From NCBI RefSeq assembly GCF_044142105.1, contig NZ_JBGTYM010000007.1:1-64000 (forward strand): DNA of 64,000 nt, given 5' to 3'. Positions 33,855 to 40,984 of the stretch are shown one piece after another. A program made the translations under genes and the position numbers. Positions within the stretch are counted from its first letter, which is position 1; every line of letters begins with the position of its first letter. The notes beneath the pieces are model-generated. The model was not told the origin of the DNA. It did no database searches and worked only from the letters and a program-made list of their open reading frames with translations. Source of the stretch: Pseudogemmobacter sp044142105 (GTDB lineage Bacteria; Pseudomonadota; Alphaproteobacteria; Rhodobacterales; Rhodobacteraceae).

Positions 33855-33894
33855 GAAAAAATCGAGCGCCGCCGCAGATTTGCTGCGGCGGCGC
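33855..33894 (-). terminator. Rho-independent terminator of ahcY
   Basis: A perfect 12-bp stem (33866-33877 / 33883-33894) with a 5-base loop is followed on the minus strand by CGATTTTTT. It lies 33 bases after the ahcY stop. This is the clearest intrinsic terminator in the window. Confidence 0.88.
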
Positions 33895-33927
33895 CCGGAA
33901 ATGTCAGGAAAGACGGTTCAGTAGCGT

Positions 33928-35325
33928 TCAGTAGCGGTAGTGATCGGCCTTGAACGGGCCGTCGACCGCGACGCCGATATAGGCCGCTTGTTCGGGCTTC
34001 AGCTCGGTCAACTTGACGCCGATCTTCTTCAGATGCAGGCGGGCGACCTTTTCATCCAGCGACTTGGGCAGGATGTAGACGCCGGGCGCATAGTCCTTGC
34101 CCTTGGTCCAAAGCTCGATCTGCGCCAGCACCTGATTGGTGAAGGAAGCCGACATGACAAAGGACGGGTGGCCAGTGGCGTTGCCCAGGTTCAGCAGCCG
34201 GCCCTCGGACAGAAGGATGATCTGGTTGCCCGACGGCATCTCGATCATGTCCACCTGGTCCTTGATATTGGTCCATTTGTGGTTCCTGAGCGCGGCCACC
34301 TGAATTTCATTGTCGAAATGGCCGATATTGCCAACGATCGCCATGTTCTTCATCTCGCGCATATGCTCGAGACGGATCACATCCTTGTTGCCGGTGGTGG
34401 TGATGAAGATGTCCGCGCTGGCGACCTCGTCTTCCAGAAGCGTGACCTCATAGCCGTCCATTGCGGCTTGCAGGGCGCAGATCGGGTCAACCTCGGTCAC
34501 CTTGACCCGCGCACCAGCGCCGCGGAGCGAGGCGGCCGAGCCCTTGCCGACATCGCCATAGCCGCAAACCACGGCGACCTTGCCCGCCATCATCGTGTCG
34601 GTGGCGCGGCGAATGCCGTCGACCAGCGATTCCTTGCAGCCATATTTGTTGTCGAATTTCGATTTGGTGACCGAGTCATTGACGTTGATCGCCGGGAAGG
34701 GCAGCAGGCCCTTCTTGTGCAGATCATACAGGCGATGGACGCCGGTGGTGGTTTCCTCCGACACGCCCTGGATCGCGACGCGTTGCTTGGTGAACCAGCC
34801 GGGCGAGGCGACGAGACGCTTTTTGATCTGGTTGAACAGGCAGACCTCTTCGTCGCTGGTCGGCACGGCGATCAGGTCGGTTTCGCCGGCTTCGACGCGG
34901 GCGCCAAGCAGGATGTAGAGCGTGGCATCGCCGCCATCGTCGAGGATCATGTTGCAGGTGCCGCCCGCGCCGCCGAACTGGAAGATGCGGTCGGTATAGT
35001 CCCAGTATTCCTCAAGGCTTTCGCCCTTGATCGCGAAGACCGGAGTGCCCGCCTCGGCAATGGCGGCGGCCGCATGATCCTGGGTCGAGAAGATGTTGCA
35101 CGAGGCCCAGCGAACATCGGCGCCCAGCGCCTTGAGCGTCTCGATCAGCACGCCGGTCTGAATCGTCATATGCAGCGACCCGGCAATGCGCGCGCCTTTC
35201 AGCGGCTGCGACGCGCCGAATTCCTCGCGGCAGGCCATCAGGCCCGGCATCTCGGTCTCGGCGATGGTCAGTTCCTTGCGGCCGAAATTGGCCAGCGCAA
35301 TGTCTTTGACGATATAATCGGCCAT
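33928..35325 (-). CDS. ahcY: S-adenosyl-L-homocysteine hydrolase
   Basis: 465 residues. It splits S-adenosylhomocysteine to adenosine and homocysteine in the methyl cycle. It includes ARIAGSLHMTIQTGVLIETL, SCNIFSTQDHAAAAIA, NDSVTKSKFDNKYGC, the NAD-binding CGYGDVGKGSA and the C-terminal PFKADHYRY. The ATG at 35325 gives the usual N-terminus. I saw no SAH riboswitch motif in the leader. The stop codon region is tandemly duplicated (CGCTACTGAA twice). It lies near a HvrB-like regulator gene, which in R. capsulatus is reported to activate ahcY. Confidence 0.97.
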   Translation of the reverse strand: MADYIVKDIALANFGRKELTIAETEMPGLMACREEFGASQPLKGARIAGSLHMTIQTGVLIETLKALGADVRWASCNIFSTQDHAAAAIAEAGTPVFAIKGESLEEYWDYTDRIFQFGGAGGTCNMILDDGGDATLYILLGARVEAGETDLIAVPTSDEEVCLFNQIKKRLVASPGWFTKQRVAIQGVSEETTTGVHRLYDLHKKGLLPFPAINVNDSVTKSKFDNKYGCKESLVDGIRRATDTMMAGKVAVVCGYGDVGKGSAASLRGAGARVKVTEVDPICALQAAMDGYEVTLLEDEVASADIFITTTGNKDVIRLEHMREMKNMAIVGNIGHFDNEIQVAALRNHKWTNIKDQVDMIEMPSGNQIILLSEGRLLNLGNATGHPSFVMSASFTNQVLAQIELWTKGKDYAPGVYILPKSLDEKVARLHLKKIGVKLTELKPEQAAYIGVAVDGPFKADHYRY

Positions 35326-35414
35326 GGTGCCGCTGCTCCGGGATTGCTGCTTTGGCAGGGCCATAGCATCATAAGATCACGGCGGCAACGCGGGCGGATT
35401 TCAACTTCTACGGG

Positions 35415-35846
35415 TCAGCTCGCGACATTCGACTGTTCGAGAACCTGGTCCGGCGTGGCGGTATCGGTCCAGCCGATGCCCGAAGTGACGACGCAGGAGA
35501 TGCCGTCATCGCCCTTGTGCACCAGCGTCCAGGTGCCCATCAGGGTCGAGGCGTAAAGCTCCATCACCAGCCCATCGGCCTGAAGGCTGGTATCGACCAG
35601 CGTCTCGGCGAAGTCATGGTCGAGCGATGCGACCATGGTCGCGCTGTCCTGGCAGACCGGGCGGTCGAAGGCATCGTCGGGCGTCACACCCGGCATATCA
35701 TAGATCGAAAGTTGGTCAGTGCCGGCATAGGCGGGATAGGCGACGATCTGGGCGGGCTCGGCCGCGACGCGGGCGGTAATATCCGACGAAAAGGCGGCAT
35801 AGCCGGACGCGATCAGGCCAAGGGCAAGGAAGGGGATCGGGTTCAT
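35415..35846 (-). CDS. Exported protein of unknown function
   Basis: 143 residues. The N-terminus MNPIPFLALGLIASGYAAFSS looks like a short signal peptide or anchor. The rest is acidic and soluble with two cysteines (in RPVCQDS and ISCVVTS) that could form a disulfide. The segment FAETLVDTSLQADGLVMELYAS, then MGTWTLVHKGDDG, resembles small periplasmic proteins of this group, but I recognise no family. It is coded 89 bases upstream of ahcY on the same strand and might be co-transcribed with it. Confidence 0.65.
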   Translation of the reverse strand: MNPIPFLALGLIASGYAAFSSDITARVAAEPAQIVAYPAYAGTDQLSIYDMPGVTPDDAFDRPVCQDSATMVASLDHDFAETLVDTSLQADGLVMELYASTLMGTWTLVHKGDDGISCVVTSGIGWTDTATPDQVLEQSNVAS

Positions 35847-36014
35847 GGGCGCGGACCTCGTATCTTCTTGCAGAGCAGGCGCCGGATTGCGCCTTGACGT
35901 TCACGTCATCAACGCGAGGACGGCAGGAAGGTTCCATCTCCGGCCCGGAAGGCCCGCTTTACAGCGCGGCAGGCCCTGCGCTATCCGCTGGAGAAACGGC
36001 GAAAGGGGCGGATC

Positions 36015-36608
36015 ATGGCGCGGCAGGCGCGGGCGTGGCAGCGAATGCTATCGGGGCGGCGGCTGGACCTTCTGGATCCCACTCCGGTCGATATCGAAGT
36101 CGAGGATATCGCCCATGGCCTGGCCTTCGTGGCGCGCTGGAACGGTCAGACGCGGGGCGACTGGCCCTATTCGGTGGCCGAACATTCCCTGCTGGTGGAA
36201 GAGATCTTCGCCCGCGCCAATCCGGGCATCGCGCCGCGCTGGCGGCTGGCCGCCCTGCTGCATGACGCGCCGGAATATGTGATCGGCGACATGATCAGCC
36301 CGGTCAAGGCCGCGGTCGGGCCGGCCTATGGCGCGCTGGATGAAAGGCTGACGGCGGCGGTGCATCTGCGCTTTGGTCTTCCCGCCGTTCTGCCCGGCGA
36401 AGTCAAGCGGCAGATCAAGGCGGCGGACCGGATCAGCGCCTGGCTGGAAGCGCGGCAGATCGCCGGTTTCTCCGAAGCGGAATCAGATAAATTGTTCGGC
36501 CGGCCTGACACGGCGCTGATGCGCGGTCTGGCCATCCAGCTGCGTCCGCCCGCAACGGTGCGGGCGGAGTTTGTGTCGCGACACACCCAGTTGCTGGCCG
36601 CCTGCTAG
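36015..36608 (+). CDS. HD domain phosphohydrolase (YfbR-like)
   Basis: 197 residues. Metal-binding residues are visible as VAEHSLLV (H57), ALLHDAPEY (H83, D84) and AADRISAWLEA (D near 147). The pattern H...HD...D is that of YfbR/HD_3-type 5'-nucleotidases, which dephosphorylate deoxynucleoside monophosphates. GGGGCGG precedes the ATG. The neighbours are a minus-strand exported protein and a tiny divergent ORF; it is its own unit. Confidence 0.82.
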   Translation: MARQARAWQRMLSGRRLDLLDPTPVDIEVEDIAHGLAFVARWNGQTRGDWPYSVAEHSLLVEEIFARANPGIAPRWRLAALLHDAPEYVIGDMISPVKAAVGPAYGALDERLTAAVHLRFGLPAVLPGEVKRQIKAADRISAWLEARQIAGFSEAESDKLFGRPDTALMRGLAIQLRPPATVRAEFVSRHTQLLAAC

Positions 36609-36622
36609 AAGCGCGCGGCCTC

Positions 36623-36766
36623 TCACGCGCGCAAACCGGCCAGCGAGAACCAGCGACGGCGGCGGGCATGGTCTTCGCCCGGAACGGGCCGACGACGGCC
36701 ATGATCGGTATGGCGCGGCTCCATCCGCGTCGCGATCAGCAGCGCATCGGCAAATATATTCAACAT
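36623..36766 (-). CDS. Small basic protein of 47 residues divergent from the hvrB-like gene
   Basis: The ATG at 36766 is preceded by AAGGAGAAAGGAA, one of the strongest ribosome sites in the window. The product begins MLNIFADALLIATRMEPR, then HTDHGRRRPVPGEDHARRRR and ends WFSLAGLRA: a hydrophobic helix followed by an arginine- and histidine-rich part. It lies 100 bases from the divergent LysR gene, the classical position for a regulated target. I do not recognise a family. The site and context argue that it is real. Confidence 0.5.
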   Translation of the reverse strand: MLNIFADALLIATRMEPRHTDHGRRRPVPGEDHARRRRWFSLAGLRA

Positions 36767-36866
36767 TTCCTTTCTCCTTCTGACTGGCTTGATGCCGATA
36801 TTTCTGCCAGAAATCGGCTGTATCTCCGAGTCAGCAATCTTTTCAAACTGTAAGTTGAACTGACAT

Positions 36867-37739
36867 ATGCCCATCGCTTGGAACCGCCTTCCGCCGCTGA
36901 CCTCGCTGCGCGCCTTTCAGGCCGTGGCCGAGATGCAGGGCCTCAGCGCCGCCGCGCGCGCGCTGAACGTGACCCATGCCGCCGTCGCGCAGCAGGTGCG
37001 GGCGCTCGAGACGCATCTGGGCGTGGCGCTGGTGCATCGCGCCGGGCGCGGCATGGCGCTGACCGCCGAAGGGGCGATGCTCGCGCGCGCCTTGGATGAG
37101 GGGTTCGGCACGATCCAGTCGGGCCTCGAGGCCCTGCGTGGAGGGGCAGATCGGCCGGTGACGCTGACCCTGACACCCACATTCGCCACGCAGTGGTTGA
37201 TGCCAAGGCTCAAGGATTTCTGGGCGCGACACCCCGAGATCGGCCTGTCGCTGAACCCGGATCCGCGCGTTCTGGATCTGCGCCGCGCCGGGATGGATCT
37301 GGCGATCCGCTATGGCAATGGCCAGTGGCCCGGCGTCGAGTCAAAATTCTTGACCTCGGCCCGGATGGCGGTCGCGGCAGCGCCCGCGCTTTTGGCAGGT
37401 CGCAAGGCGTTGAGCGCTGCCGAAATGCAGGCGGAAGACTGGATCCTGACCAATGACTGGCCCGAGCGAAACAACACGCTGCGGGCTCTGGGCCTGAACC
37501 CCGACAAGCTGGAGCGCACCGAATTCCCGGATGAAGCGCTGTCGCTGGCGGCGGCGCGTCAGGGTCTGGGCATCGTGATGGAAAGCCTGGCCCTGCTGGA
37601 AGACGATCTGCGGGCGGGGCGGCTGGTCTTGCTGCATGACAGCCGGGATCGTCTGCCAGCCTACTTCCTGGTGACGCCGCCCGGTCCGCAAAGAGCTGCG
37701 GTCCGGGCGTTCGCGAAATGGCTGTCGCAGGTGGCGTGA
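36867..37739 (+). CDS. hvrB: LysR family regulator, HvrB/GcvA-like
   Basis: 290 residues. The N-terminal winged helix-turn-helix is LTSLRAFQAVAEMQGLSAAARALNVTHAAVAQQVRALE (about 10-48, in two parts), and the effector domain follows from about 92 (VTLTLTPTFATQWLMPRL) with GcvA-type features. It stands beside hvrA and near ahcY. In Rhodobacter capsulatus, from memory, hvrB follows hvrA and its LysR product activates ahcY and a neighbouring orf. Position therefore suggests HvrB; sequence alone only gives GcvA-type LysR. A poorly GC stretch (36745-36865) upstream is the likely shared promoter. Confidence 0.7.
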   Translation: MPIAWNRLPPLTSLRAFQAVAEMQGLSAAARALNVTHAAVAQQVRALETHLGVALVHRAGRGMALTAEGAMLARALDEGFGTIQSGLEALRGGADRPVTLTLTPTFATQWLMPRLKDFWARHPEIGLSLNPDPRVLDLRRAGMDLAIRYGNGQWPGVESKFLTSARMAVAAAPALLAGRKALSAAEMQAEDWILTNDWPERNNTLRALGLNPDKLERTEFPDEALSLAAARQGLGIVMESLALLEDDLRAGRLVLLHDSRDRLPAYFLVTPPGPQRAAVRAFAKWLSQVA

Positions 37740-37767
37740 ACTCCCCAGTCCGCCGCCTGCGGCCAGA

Positions 37768-38085
37768 TCAGATCATCATATCTTCCGGCGATTTGCCGGC
37801 TTTCAGTGCATCGGCATACCAGCGCGGTTTGCGACCCCGACCGGTCCAGGTATCGTCGGCATTGGCGGGATTGCGATACTTGGCTGCCGAGGCCGAACGT
37901 TTGCGCCCAACCGGAGCCAGCCCGGTCAGTTCCGAAAGCGAAAAGCCCAGATCGCGGGCCTTTTCCTCAAGCGCAGCCAAGGCTTCCTTCTTTTTGCGGT
38001 CCTCATAGCCGGAAATGGCTTTTCCGACCTGCCCGTGGAGGTCCTTCAACTCTTTAAGCGACAAGCTGCTTAGATCAATGTTCAT
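37768..38085 (-). CDS. hvrA: H-NS family DNA-binding protein HvrA
   Basis: 105 residues. The N-terminal coiled-coil oligomerisation part (LSSLSLKELKDLHGQVGKAI) leads to a linker and the C-terminal AT-hook-like motif TWTGRGRKPRW (79-89), the signature of H-NS proteins such as HvrA of R. capsulatus and Spb of R. sphaeroides. Its place directly downstream of regA matches R. capsulatus, where HvrA adjusts photosynthesis and nitrogen genes to light. The ATG at 38085 is preferred over the extended frame. Confidence 0.9.
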   Translation of the reverse strand: MNIDLSSLSLKELKDLHGQVGKAISGYEDRKKKEALAALEEKARDLGFSLSELTGLAPVGRKRSASAAKYRNPANADDTWTGRGRKPRWYADALKAGKSPEDMMI

Positions 38086-38154
38086 CGCGGTTCCTTTCAG
38101 CTTCCCCTTCATTTTGGATAGAGAGGTGCCGCTTAAACCGCAATCTGGAAGTTT

Positions 38155-38709
38155 CTATTTCGGACTGCGCTTGGCCAGAATACGCTGAAGCGTACGGCGA
38201 TGCATGTTCAAGCGGCGCGCTGTTTCGGAAACATTGCGGTCGCACATCTCATAGACGCGCTGGATGTGTTCCCAGCGCACCCGATCGGCCGACATCGGGT
38301 TTTCGGGTGGCGCGGGCATACCATCGCCCCGTGCAAGAAGCGCATTCATCACGTCGTTGGCATCGGCGGGTTTGGACAGGTAATCGATCGCACCCACCTT
38401 TACCGCCGCAACGGCGGTGGCAATGGCGCCATATCCCGTCAGCACCACGATCCGGCAATCGGGCCGCCGGTCCCGCAGGGTTTCCACCACATCCAGCCCG
38501 TTGCCATCTTCAAGCCGCAGGTCGACCACGGCATAGGCCGGGGGGCGGCTTTGGGCGATCAGCTTGCCCGCTGCAACGCTTTCCGCGGTCTCAGGCTCGA
38601 ATCCGCGCTTCTCCATCGCCTTGGCCAAGCGTTTGACGAAGGGCTCGTCGTCATCGACCAGCAGAAGGCTGCGGTCGGGGCCAAGATCGGGCGTCACGTC
38701 ATCGGCCAT
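38155..38709 (-). CDS. regA: Redox response regulator RegA (PrrA/ActR)
   Basis: 184 residues, the exact RegA size. The receiver domain has LLVDDDEPF and the phosphorylated aspartate in AVVDLRLEDG (D63). After a short proline linker comes the Fis-type helix-turn-helix NVSETARRLNMHRRTLQRIL, which is almost invariant among RegA proteins. With RegB it controls respiration, carbon and nitrogen fixation and, where present, photosynthesis according to redox state. It is coded between senC and hvrA on the minus strand. Confidence 0.97.
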   Translation of the reverse strand: MADDVTPDLGPDRSLLLVDDDEPFVKRLAKAMEKRGFEPETAESVAAGKLIAQSRPPAYAVVDLRLEDGNGLDVVETLRDRRPDCRIVVLTGYGAIATAVAAVKVGAIDYLSKPADANDVMNALLARGDGMPAPPENPMSADRVRWEHIQRVYEMCDRNVSETARRLNMHRRTLQRILAKRSPK

Positions 38710-38763
38710 TGGCGCGCTCCTGTCCTATCGGTCGGGCAAACCTAAGATCAATCCAGGATATGG

Positions 38764-39402
38764 TCAATTTGCCCCCGCTGCAGCATCGAGGAAGCAGCCC
38801 GCGCCGCGCGCCACGTCATCGGCGGTGGCATCATGCTTGTAGAAATCGGCAAAGCCGTGGCCGGGCAGCATGAGATAGGTGAAGGCGGAATGATCCATCA
38901 GATAATAGTTGGGATCTTCGCCCTCCTGCTTCTTGAAGTAGACCCGATAGGCCTTGGCCGCCGCGGCGATCTGGTCCGGGCTGCCCGAAAGACCAGTGGC
39001 GCGCGGGTGGATATTGGCGGCAAAGTCACCGACGACTTTCGGCGTGTCGCGATCCGGGTCGATGGTGATGAAGAGCAGATTGACGTCCTGACCCTGCTCT
39101 TCAAGAATATCCGCGGCTTCCGCATTGCGCGACATGTCCATCGGGCAGACATCGGGGCAGAAGGTATAGCCGAAATAGACCAGCGTCGGCTTCGTCAGCA
39201 TATCCTTGTCGGTGACGGTCTTGCCGTCCTTGTCGACCAGAGTGAAAGGCCCGCCGATATCGGCACCGCCGGTCTGGCCCTGGCGGCATTGCGCGAAGAT
39301 ATCGGCTGGCGCCTGCGTGGATTTCCAAGCGACATAGCCGCCCGTGGCCGCGAGACCCAGCGCCACGACCGCAGCCGCCGCCGATGCGTAGAATTTCAAC
39401 AT
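38764..39402 (-). CDS. senC: SCO1/SenC copper chaperone for cytochrome oxidase
   Basis: 212 residues. An N-terminal membrane anchor (about 5-25) precedes a thioredoxin-fold domain with YTFCPDVCPMD (C82, C86) and the distal histidine in MDHSAF (H171), the three copper ligands. It delivers copper to the CuA site of terminal oxidases, and in Rhodobacter also affects RegB signalling. ATG 39402 is chosen for the anchor. It is divergent from regB with about 90 bases between them. Confidence 0.95.
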   Translation of the reverse strand: MLKFYASAAAAVVALGLAATGGYVAWKSTQAPADIFAQCRQGQTGGADIGGPFTLVDKDGKTVTDKDMLTKPTLVYFGYTFCPDVCPMDMSRNAEAADILEEQGQDVNLLFITIDPDRDTPKVVGDFAANIHPRATGLSGSPDQIAAAAKAYRVYFKKQEGEDPNYYLMDHSAFTYLMLPGHGFADFYKHDATADDVARGAGCFLDAAAGAN

Positions 39403-39493
39403 GGCTTGCCTCCTGCCGTCTTGCCCGGTTGCCTTGATCGCCCGGATCGCGGCCCGTAACAATGCCGAAAGCATGAATCTGACGTGGGGGACA

Positions 39494-40897
39494 ATGCGAC
39501 AAGACGGCAGTCAGGCGCCGGGCCAGGTTTTCTGGGCGGCCGAGGCGGGCGGCAAGTGGATGCGGCTGCGCACGCTCATCTTCCTGCGCTGGATGGCGGT
39601 CTTCGGCCAATTGGCCGCGATCACCGTGGGCGAGCGCTGGCTGCACTTGCAGCTGCCGATCGGCCTTTGCTACCTTGCCGTCGGCGTGTCGATCATCGCC
39701 AATCTCGTCTCGGTCTTCGTCTTCCCGGAAAACCGCCGGCTGACCGAATTCGAGGCGTTGCTGACGCTGCTCTTCGACCTTGCGCAGCTTTCTTTTCTGA
39801 TCTTCGCCACCGGGGGGCTGACAAATCCCTTCGCGCTGCTGCTTCTGGCGCCGGTCACCATCTCGGCCCTGGCGCTGAGCCTGCGCGCGACCCTGGTGAT
39901 CTCAACCACCGCCATCGCGCTGGTCAGCGCCTTTACCGTCTTCAACATTCCGATCCGGCTGGCAGACGGCACCGAACTGACCGTGCCGCCGCTGTTCGAA
40001 TTCGGTTTCTGGCTGGCGATCGTGGTCGGGATCGCCTTCATCGGTCTCTATTCCCGCCGGATCGCCACAGAAATGCGCGCCATGGCGGATGCGCTGCTGG
40101 CCACGCAGATGGCGCTGGCGCGCGAGCAGAAGCTGACCGATCTGGGCGGGGTGGTGGCCGCGGCGGCGCATGAGCTGGGCACGCCCCTGGCGACGATCAA
40201 GCTGGTCTCGACCGAGCTGATGGCGGAGCTGGAAGACAAGCCGGATCTGCATGACGATGCCAAGCTGATCCGCGATCAGGCCGACCGCTGCCGCGATATC
40301 CTGCGCGGCATGGGGCGGGCCGGGAAGGACGACCTGCAATTGCGCCAGGCGCCGCTGGGCACGGTGCTGCGCGAAGCGGCCGAGCCGCATATGCAGCGCG
40401 GCAAGGAGGTGCTGTTCGATCTTGGCCCCGGACCGGGCGGCACCGAGCGCGAACCGATCATCCGGCGCAGCCCCGAGGTGATCCACGGCTTGCGCAATCT
40501 GGTGCAAAACGCCGTCGATTTCGCCCGCAGCACGGTCTGGATCGATGGCGAATGGACCGACAGCGCCATCATCCTGCGCATCGTCGATGACGGCGAGGGC
40601 TATCCGCCCCATGTCATTGGCCGCATCGGCGACCCTTTCGTGCGCTCGCGCCGGTCGGAACAGGATCTGACGCGCCGCCCGGAATATGAAGGTATGGGGC
40701 TGGGTCTGTTCATCGCAAAGACGCTTCTGGAACGCGCCGGGGCGCAGCTCAGTTTCGCCAATGCCGCCGATCCGTTCCTGACGCCCGAGGAACGCCCCGA
40801 ACGGTGCGGTGCGGTGGTCGAGGTGGTCTGGCCCCTGCAACGGCTGATCGCGCCGGAAGGGGCGACCGGGGCGCAGAACCAGCCCTTCGAGGCCTGA
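39494..40897 (+). CDS. regB: Redox sensor histidine kinase RegB (PrrB/ActS)
   Basis: 467 residues. Six membrane helices fill about 25-185, including FATGGLTNPFALLLLAP (105-120) with the quinone-binding GGLTNPF. The phosphorylated histidine is in AAAAHELGTP (H226). The redox-sensing cysteine is in QADRCRDILR (C266), one residue from the published C265 of R. capsulatus. The ATPase has GLRNLVQNAVDFA, IVDDGEGYP and GMGLGLFIAKTLLERAG. I prefer the ATG at 39494, which gives an N-terminus like other RegB; ATG 39473 is possible. Confidence 0.95.
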   Translation: MRQDGSQAPGQVFWAAEAGGKWMRLRTLIFLRWMAVFGQLAAITVGERWLHLQLPIGLCYLAVGVSIIANLVSVFVFPENRRLTEFEALLTLLFDLAQLSFLIFATGGLTNPFALLLLAPVTISALALSLRATLVISTTAIALVSAFTVFNIPIRLADGTELTVPPLFEFGFWLAIVVGIAFIGLYSRRIATEMRAMADALLATQMALAREQKLTDLGGVVAAAAHELGTPLATIKLVSTELMAELEDKPDLHDDAKLIRDQADRCRDILRGMGRAGKDDLQLRQAPLGTVLREAAEPHMQRGKEVLFDLGPGPGGTEREPIIRRSPEVIHGLRNLVQNAVDFARSTVWIDGEWTDSAIILRIVDDGEGYPPHVIGRIGDPFVRSRRSEQDLTRRPEYEGMGLGLFIAKTLLERAGAQLSFANAADPFLTPEERPERCGAVVEVVWPLQRLIAPEGATGAQNQPFEA

Positions 40898-40918
40898 CCG
40901 AAGCCAGGACCCAGCCCA

Positions 40919-40944
40919 CTCAGTTTAACTATTTGTTAACTGAG
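40919..40944. promoter_or_regulatory. AT-rich inverted repeat between regB and the PAS-protein gene
   Basis: CTCAGTTTAAC (40919-40929) pairs with GTTAACTGAG (40935-40944) with one bulged base and a TATTT loop. It is strikingly AT-rich for this genome and sits 41 bases before the next gene. It could be an operator or a weak terminator without a T-run. Confidence 0.4.
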
Positions 40945-40984
40945 GTCTTCCTACTCTGGCCTCTGGCGAAGCGGGAGAGCGAAG

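Noticed and set aside
35326..35414. SAH riboswitch upstream of ahcY
   Set aside because: The leader is only about 90 bases and does not contain the conserved SAH aptamer core as I know it; no matching pseudoknot arms were seen.
39401..39493. Upstream ATGs for regB at 39401 and 39473
   Set aside because: The former overlaps senC and gives an N-terminus unlike RegB; 39473 is possible, but 39494 better matches the length before the conserved first helix.
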